Assembly: GCF_002234675.1 (NCBI RefSeq)
Contig: NC_019879.2
Span: 13,272,464-13,336,463, forward strand
Direction: 5' to 3'
DNA: 64,000 nt
Source: Oryzias latipes
Lineage: Eukaryota > Chordata > Actinopteri > Beloniformes > Adrianichthyidae
Part shown: positions 58,150 to 64,000 of the stretch, one piece after another
Numbering within the stretch: position 1 is the stretch's first letter
How the letters are laid out: each line of letters starts with the position of its first letter
Translations under genes and position numbers: made by a program
Notes under the pieces: generated by a model
What the model was told of the DNA's origin: nothing
Database searches by the model: none
The model's input: only the letters and a program-made list of their open reading frames with translations

Positions 58150-58960
58150 TTTCAACTGACGCTAAGTTTGACACTGTCTCTTTAAATTTTGAATGGCGTC
58201 ATTATTCAATGGACACACTTCTTTCTGTGATAAGTAGGATTTAACAGGAGTCACATGATCCAGGGTTGTGACACTGTGATCACTAAAACAATCAATCACA
58301 TTGTTAACATCAAAACATTCCATAAATAAATAGGGGTCAAAAAGCGCTGAAAAACATTCATCATTGTTGGCGGAGATGATGCACATTTAAGACAATACGG
58401 TTGCGGAAAAAGGGTCAGGAGTGATGTTTGACTAAAAGAAGACACCACTATGATCACTCATATGTACATCCTCCACACAAAGATCAAAAACATAAATAAA
58501 AATAAATGGATGAAAATTTCAAAAATTCCATTTCCAGACAGGATGAACAGCCATTACCATGAAGGTTAAAATCCCCTAGCATTAAAACCTTTTCCAGTTT
58601 TATAATGGAAGACAGAAAGTTACTAAAATCACGTAAAAAGTGACCTGCAGGACCAGAGGAGCGATAGACTAACATACAAAAAAATCGATCTAAGGAATCA
58701 ACCTTGAATGACAGGGATTCAAAAAAAGAGAAGTTTGGGTGTTTGTGTCTTTGCATGTATAGTTGTCCATGTACACAACTGCCACACCCCAAGTACGGCG
58801 AGAGGGGCGGGGCAGAGACTCGGACAGAGTACGTTTAAATGAATAAACTCTCCCTCTTTCTGCCAAGTCTCAGTCAGAAACATAAATCAAGTTTTTGCCT
58901 TGAAAAAAGTGAGAAGGATTTGTTAGCAACAAAGCAAGTGTTCAGCAAGCTAAGCAGTAT
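58150..58960 (-). pseudogene. L2-like LINE endonuclease fragment
   Basis: On the minus strand, about 58960-58870 reads LLNTCFVANKSF and QKLDLCF, the start of L2 endonuclease; after a frameshift, 58792-58484 has FFESLSFKV, MLVYRSSGPAGHFL and KVLMLGDFNLH with the catalytic Asp-Asn block. 58386-58162 (DVNNVIDCFSDHSVTTLD) fits the end of the domain and the linker. The order and spacing match L2-type ORF2; RT is missing. Several indels; inactive. Confidence 0.8.
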
Positions 58961-59310
58961 TGGAGGTAGTGATGTCATGATCGGAGCAATAGCGGGGTGC
59001 ACCGGGATTGGTAGCAGACACGTCCAGTGGTCACGTGACTTTAAGACGGATGTCTGCTGCGGTGGAAGCCAAGTGTACAGCGGTGAAAACACAGAAGTGC
59101 AGGATGGTTGTGTAATCCGTTGGTAAGAAGAGGCTTCAGGACAGCAGCCAGCATAATCTGAGCAGGCGATGTCAGCAGCGAGGTTGTGCTGTTGTAAGCC
59201 TCCTAAAGAGGAATTAGACGCAGACATCTCGCCCGTTTCCCATAACGCAGGTCTGGGCCAGTAAATTCCAAGTGTAAGGCACTATTACCTATCATTATTT
59301 CTGCACTTTA

Positions 59311-59734
59311 TGTCACGGTACGGGGTGGCTCGAGAGCCGGTAGGACCCAAATGCAGAGGCGGAGGCACACAGTTCAAGGGCAAGGGGGATTAATGCAAAA
59401 CAAAAGCGCTGCAGAGCAGGATTACAAAACAAAACAAAAACTCACTGTGGCGTGGCGAGGGACATGAAACCAGGACACTAGACATGAAGACGTGAACACC
59501 ATGACAAACGCTAATGGACCAGCCACAGGAGGAAGGCAGAAACAAGACTTAAATACAGACAGGGCAGACAAGACACAGGTGAACAGGATCAGGGCAGATG
59601 GGGACCAAAGGAAGTAAAGCTCAAGAAACAAGACAAGACAGGAAACCTTTCAAAATAAAACAGGAAACAGAACCAAACAAGACAGAACAAGAACTAAAAC
59701 GAAAAACAAGACACAACGAACTCAAACCATGACA
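59311..59734 (-). mobile_element. Solo LTR with 5-bp TSD
   Basis: 424 bp starting tgtcacggtacgggg and ending caaaccatgaca on the plus strand, i.e. TG...CA ends on both strands with a TGTCA/TGACA inverted repeat. cttta flanks both sides (59306-59310 and 59735-59739), a perfect 5-bp target duplication. On the minus strand it resembles the LTR fragments at 2330-2782 and 62990-63555. Internal retrotransposon sequence has been lost by LTR-LTR recombination. Confidence 0.9.
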
Positions 59735-60059
59735 CTTTACCTGGAGTCCAGCCCTAAAACATCTCTTCCTCTGCTTGTTCCTTTTCCTTGGAAGTCAAGG
59801 CAGCAACACTACATCTGACAAGCCATGCTCACAAATAATGGTGGAGGAAATGTTTGTTTGTAGCCATCCTATGTTTCAAACAGAAACTCCGTTTACTCTT
59901 GGATGTGAAGGAGAAAGTCCGGACCATAAGTCTACAGAGCACCAACATATTCTTTTTATTAATCGGGCTGATATGATCGCATACATAGTAAAAACAATCA
60001 CTATTAATTTACACAAAATGAGACGAGCAGAGGCATTGGCGAATACAGGCGCCATCTTG

Positions 60060-60190
60060 CTTCCAAGGTAATTAACAATTCCTGGAGGTCCAGGAGAGAG
60101 CAAGGCAGGGGGCACCCACCCCCGCCCAGGCAGAGGATGCCCAAGAGAAGTGGGGGTCCCCTCCAGAGTATTCTAACTTTTTGAAATTCT
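60060..60190. repeat. GC-rich dispersed repeat, fragment (copy C)
   Basis: gagcaaggcagggggcaccca and cgcccaggcagaggatgccc correspond to about 4576-4630 in copy A and 56920-56965 in copy B. Confidence 0.6.
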
Positions 60191-60409
60191 CCTTTCATGG
60201 GGTTCATAAAGTGAAACCCCAATTAATGTCAAAATAAAAAAAGAAATAATTGAAATCAATGAAACAGTGGAAACAACACGAGGCTGATCAGGAAGTATAC
60301 AGACTGAGGAAACCGATGCCAAACGTCTGACAACAACATGGTTTTTAAATTCATGATGGGTTTGCTGTTCTGCTTATTTTACTCATTTAAGGTTTTTCAC
60401 CTCTTAATT

Positions 60410-60790
60410 GATGGATTGTTTTAAAGTGGGGAGTTTGAATGTTAATGGTGCCAGAGAATCCTTAAAGAGAGCCCTGCTCTTTGAGACTATGAAGGCCATA
60501 CACCTTGATGTTTTCTTTCTTCCGGAGACCCACAGTGATCCCAGTCTGGTGGTGGACTGCAACAGAGGTTGATGGTGAAGTCCTTTTGAGCCATCACACC
60601 TCAACTAGTGGAGGGATGTTTTTTTTGTTCTCAAGGAGGTTTGATCCAGTTTCTATGGAAGTAGAACGTTTGATTGCAGGAAGGGTTTTTCTGGTCAGAG
60701 CGGTACTTGAGCATTTTTCTGTCCTTTTAGTGAATGCTTATGCTTCGACTGCTGGTGCTGAGAGGAAGATTTTTTTTTTGCATGACTAAG
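60410..60790 (+). pseudogene. LINE endonuclease fragment (Tx1/L1-like)
   Basis: From 60423, VGSLNVNGARESLKRALLF carries the catalytic Asn block, then DVFFLPETHSDPS the catalytic Glu. A frameshift near 60570 moves to the frame reading DGEVLLSHHTSTSGGM and later LVNAYASTAGAERKIFF. It ends before the GDFN block in a T/G-rich stretch at 60840. Closest in style to Tx1-like L1 elements, different from the L1 at 8673. Confidence 0.8.
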
Positions 60791-61272
60791 TGTAAAACTG
60801 GATAGCTGCAGATCAGAGGATTTTTTATTCTTGGGGGGGGGGGGTTAATTGTACTGAAACGAGCATTTAGACCAAAACCACAGAGCCTCATCCAGCCTCA
60901 CAGCACGCGTTGACAGTGGCGGTTTTTGATATGGGCGACACTTCGTTGGGGGCGGCATTCTCCGTGCCCGCAGTGTTACACACAAGGAAATAGCTAAGTC
61001 AAAGAGGAGACTTTCAGCTCCTATTTTGACATGTCTGCTGCAGTTGGCACTCCAACACGGCGGACCCAACGTGCACGAGACCACTGCCCTCTGCTGCAAG
61101 ACACTTACGCCCATGCCTCTTCGAGGTGGTCTTTGAAACATAACAAGTCAAAATATTCGAGAGGGGGGGTGCAACTCACCGGTGGCTGGGTGAATCACAT
61201 ACCAACATGTTATTGGGAGTCTTTTTCAGTCCAGCAATCAACTCTAGGCCGCAGCTGCGCTCTCCCGTCTTA

Positions 61273-62373
61273 GGCTACGTTCACACCGCAGGCTGAAACG
61301 ACCCAATTTCGATTTTATGCCCCTATGCGACCTGTATCTGATCTTTACATGACATTCTGAACGACCCAGATCCGATCTTTTCAAATGTGACACAGACCAC
61401 TTGAGTATGTGGTCCTGAATCTGATACGTATCCGATCTTTTCCAATGGGACCGCCGTCTGAACGGCCAGGCCACATGAATCCTACCCGTACGTCATTGAT
61501 ACGCTACAAACTTCATAATTCTGCGTTGAAGGTGAGCATAAACATCAACAATGGCGGACGATGCTGCTGAGACCAGTCACTGGAAGGGAAACCAGGTCAC
61601 CAATTGGATTAATACTTGGGGTGACAGCTCTATTCAGGCCAAACTCAAGGGCTCTTATTGCAACCGGGCGGTTTTTGAAAATATTTCCAGCGAAATGGCC
61701 AAGCGTGGTGTTGAACCTTTCCCGTGATGACTTTTTTTTCTTTCTCCCCTTTCCGACCATGGTCAGAAGCGCGGGGGACCCAAAGCGGATCCTCCTCCTC
61801 CTCCCTGTTCTTACCCTTAGATTATCCAGGATTCTCCAGAACGGGTTACAAAGAGTCCATTGCATTTATTCTGGGGAAAACCTTCTTTTATTACCGTTCT
61901 CCTTCCTCCATAACACACAAAATGAATGCGTGCCCCCACTGCCCCCCCCCCCCCCCCCCCCCCATTCTCTACCGCTGCACGCCTCTTCTCCTATCTCTTA
62001 CACACATACACATCCCCATTCCACAACAGTGGGTACAGACCATCCTGGCTCCAATGCCTTCTTGAAATGAGAAAATTGTCATTGTGCTGGCTCCTTCGTG
62101 AAAATAAATTTAATACTGCAAAAAGAGCTCCGCTGTTGACAACACTGTTGTTGACATCCATTGTTAACGTTAGCTACTTCCGCAAACAACGAGTGACGTC
62201 GTTCACCGCTCAGTACTCTTCTGCGCATGCGGGTCAATTGAGGGTCGTTTCACGGTCACACTGGAGATCACAAAAGTTCGGATTTACTTGGAAATGTGAA
62301 GGGTCTTGCAAAAAAATTGGATTTTTTCAAAACATCTGAATTGAGCATTAAGCCCTGCGGTGTGAACGTAGCC
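61273..62373. mobile_element. PIF/Harbinger-like element nested in the hAT
   Basis: Ends ggctacgttcacaccgcagg and (inverted) ggctacgttcacaccgcaggg are near-identical inverted repeats. The flanking tta (61270-61272) and ata (62374-62376) are compatible with the 3-bp Harbinger target with one change. Interior sequence includes a SANT/Myb-like ORF and a C17-type C run at 61945-61963. Removing it joins the two parts of the surrounding hAT. Confidence 0.82.
61551..61727 (+). pseudogene. Harbinger SANT/Myb-like ORF, truncated
   Basis: ATG at 61551 opens 58 codons: MADDAAETSHWKGNQVTNWI, then WGDSSIQAKLKGSYCN and FENISSEMAKRG, the N-terminal helices of the trihelix/SANT DNA-binding domain that Harbinger elements encode as their second protein. 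It stops at 61725-61727; full proteins are three or more times longer. In active elements this partner brings the transposase to the DNA ends. The start agrees with the usual MAD(D/E) beginning. Confidence 0.7.
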
Positions 62374-62989
62374 ATAGAGACGGAGCCGCGTATGTCAGAA
62401 AGAAAAGAGGGGGAGGGGTGGTGGGCACAGCTGCTAGGAGCGCAGCCTACATTGCGCAACACCTTGATCATCACGTGCTGTTGGATCACTCAGCAGCTCA
62501 TGTCAACAATGTTATTATTTACTAACTATTGTAGATATTTTTATTACTTGTCTTTTCTGTCGTTTAGTTGGTGTCAGTATTTGACATAAAGACAGCAGGA
62601 GGTAATGCAGGAAAACAGCTGCACTTTATGAGATCATAAATGAACAATAGATCATTTTTTATGGATTGGAGTTTTTTGGAGGATTTCCACTGTTGGTGTT
62701 GCCCAAAATTAGAGAAATGCCAAATATTTTTGGAGTAATCCCACTGATGAGTTCTACGATTCAGTTTTTAATGTTTTATAAGACTTAAAAATGATATTCA
62801 CAAAAGTTTTTTTTTAGATCCAATCTCTGTGATATGTTTCACAAAGACACACAGGACGTCACACACCAAGAAACCTTTGCTGAAAATGATGCAGGAGTTC
62901 AGCTCTAAAAAATGATAAAAGAGCAAAGAAAACTGAATTATTTGATTTGTAATTTTTTATTATTAATGTTTTCAGGCTTTGTTTGTTTT

Positions 62990-63555
62990 GTTCTGCTGCA
63001 TGTTTCATGGTGCCTCTGTCAGTTCTCTTCCCCCTCCCAGCTCTGCTCTGCTCCTGACTCACCAGCTGTGACTACTCACCTCATCAAACCACCTGTGCTA
63101 CAAAAGGAGACCCAGCTACAGCATTCATCCCCAGTTCGTTAACCCTGATGGTGCCTAGTCTCTCTGAGCTCTACGTCTGGCCCCCTTGTCTCGCACCTTT
63201 TGCTAACCTTGTCTTTTTGTGCCTCAGGGATCTCATGTCCCGAGAGTCACCTGAGTCTTACACCACCTCGAGCAGCAGCTGTCCTCCTGGTTACGCTGAA
63301 GCCTTCTTTCCTTCAAGATCCTCAGCCTCACCGCTCCTCAAGAACTCCAGCCACGCCACTCGTTCCAACTCCGGTTCGCCACAGAACTTCATCTGGACCT
63401 CCGGCCTTGACCTTGGCCTCGCCAAAACCTCCTGCCACGCTAATCCTTAAGACCTCTTGGATCTGCAAAATAAGTTTCTTTACTTACCAAACCACTTACC
63501 TGCTTCTCCTTCAGGGTTACAGCATCTGGGTCCGTCTCGTGTACGTGTCATGACA
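62990..63555 (+). mobile_element. LTR fragment inside the 3-kb hAT
   Basis: Homologous to 2330-2782; ends gtgtcatgaca at 63555. ctgtgctacaaaaggag at 63091 could be the promoter TATA region. The start could not be fixed, nor a TSD. The ORFs at 63148-63553 are not coding-like. Confidence 0.6.
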
Positions 63556-64000
63556 GCACGTTAATATTTGTATAACTTTGACAGAATATATTTATATGGA
63601 GAGCAAAATATTATATGTTAAGGTTTAACATGAGTTATTTTGGATTACTGTTCCTGTTCTTATTCATATTTACGTTCAAAAAGTTCAGTGTTAAAGGTTT
63701 AAAAGGTTTAAAAGTTTAGCTTTAGTGTTCAGTAAATCTTCTTCAGCCCAAAACCTAAAGTGTGTTTTTAATTCAGGCCTCCTGTGTGAATAAGTTTGAC
63801 CCCTCTTGTAATACGAGTTTATAAAATCCATGCATTTTTGTGTAAAATGGCTAATAGAAGTTAGTGAACACAAAAGGATGTTGTCAAATTTTGTATGTGT
63901 GCGGTGGGGTGGGGGGCTGGTGGAGTTACTCGCCCAGGGAGTAAGTTGGTGTAGAACCGCCACTGCGCATTGAGGCAGTTGGTCTGCTCCCGTGGCCTGG

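Larger units (their letters stand above)
60914..63965. mobile_element. 3.05-kb hAT with nested insertions
   Basis: Left end cagtggcggtttttgatatg, right end gtagaaccgccactg (inverse cagtggcggttctac). The flanks cgcgttga (60906-60913) and cgcattga (63966-63973) are an 8-bp target duplication with one mismatch. Inside are a Harbinger-like element (61273-62373) and an LTR fragment (62990-63555). The interior at 61230-61270 plus 62374-62640 is related to the hAT at 12353-13364. No hAT transposase is readable. Confidence 0.85.

Noticed and set aside
58839..59126. 95-codon plus ORF
   Set aside because: Overlaps the L2 endonuclease start on the opposite strand; no motif of its own.

Overview
The window is vertebrate DNA, most probably from a percomorph teleost fish (medaka/ricefish-like repeats; the species is not determined). 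Evidence: two intact odorant-type trace amine-associated receptor (TAAR) genes of the fish kind, a finTRIM-like fragment, fish-type hAT, Tc1, Harbinger, piggyBac, Rex1/L2, L1 and Ty3/gypsy elements, and long (AAT)n arrays. There are no bacterial genes and no CRISPR. Almost everything outside the TAAR genes is mobile DNA, much of it nested. Several insertions could be dated relative to each other by reading their target-site duplications (TSDs) directly.

Layout. 0-3.5 kb: L1 fragment, 20-bp tandem repeat, a short hAT with a perfect 8-bp TSD, an LTR fragment and a gypsy integrase relic. 3.8-6 kb: GC-rich dispersed repeat (second copy at 56-57.6 kb, fragment at 60 kb). 6.2-9 kb: an L1 (ORF1 and start of ORF2) split by a hAT. 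9-12.3 kb: (AAT)n and a 2.2-kb repeat carrying a 100-bp satellite; a second copy lies at 34.9-37.1 kb. 12.3-18.2 kb: hAT, tRNA-like sequence, Harbinger and Tc1 transposase relics, TRIM fragment. 19-32.2 kb: a large Helitron2/Helentron coding unit. 32.5-41.7 kb: tRNA-like sequence, Rex1/L2 relic with a SINE inside, repeat copy 2, L1 reverse transcriptase, gypsy 3' end with LTR. 42.6-53.1 kb: two TAAR genes on the minus strand separated by a 4.1-kb hAT. 53.2-55.4 kb: a 2.17-kb foldback element with a 9-bp TSD. 55.4-64 kb: repeats, an L2 endonuclease, a solo LTR and a 3-kb hAT that contains a Harbinger element and LTR sequence.

The centre of interest is the Helentron. Its 5' part is split into small spliced exons encoding a SGNH/GDSL-type hydrolase (GDSH and D-x-x-H motifs). 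It is followed by a C76-like (herpesvirus-tegument-type) cysteine protease domain with Cys and Asp-x-His in place, an OTU protease domain (GDGNC), Lys/Arg-rich repeats, a Cys-rich plus DUF6570-like region, a HUH Rep with two tyrosines, a PIF1 helicase and an APE-like (EEP) endonuclease. Rep and helicase would carry out rolling-circle transposition; the hydrolase, proteases and endonuclease are accessory activities whose role is unknown. Several frameshifts, some at homopolymers, mean this copy is either decaying or carries sequencing indels.

The TAAR pair is the only clear host-gene content. Both genes have one short intron in the same place, a TATA box about 50 bp upstream of the ATG, no Asp at 3.32 and an Asp at 5.42, the arrangement of the fish TAAR clade with non-classical amine recognition.
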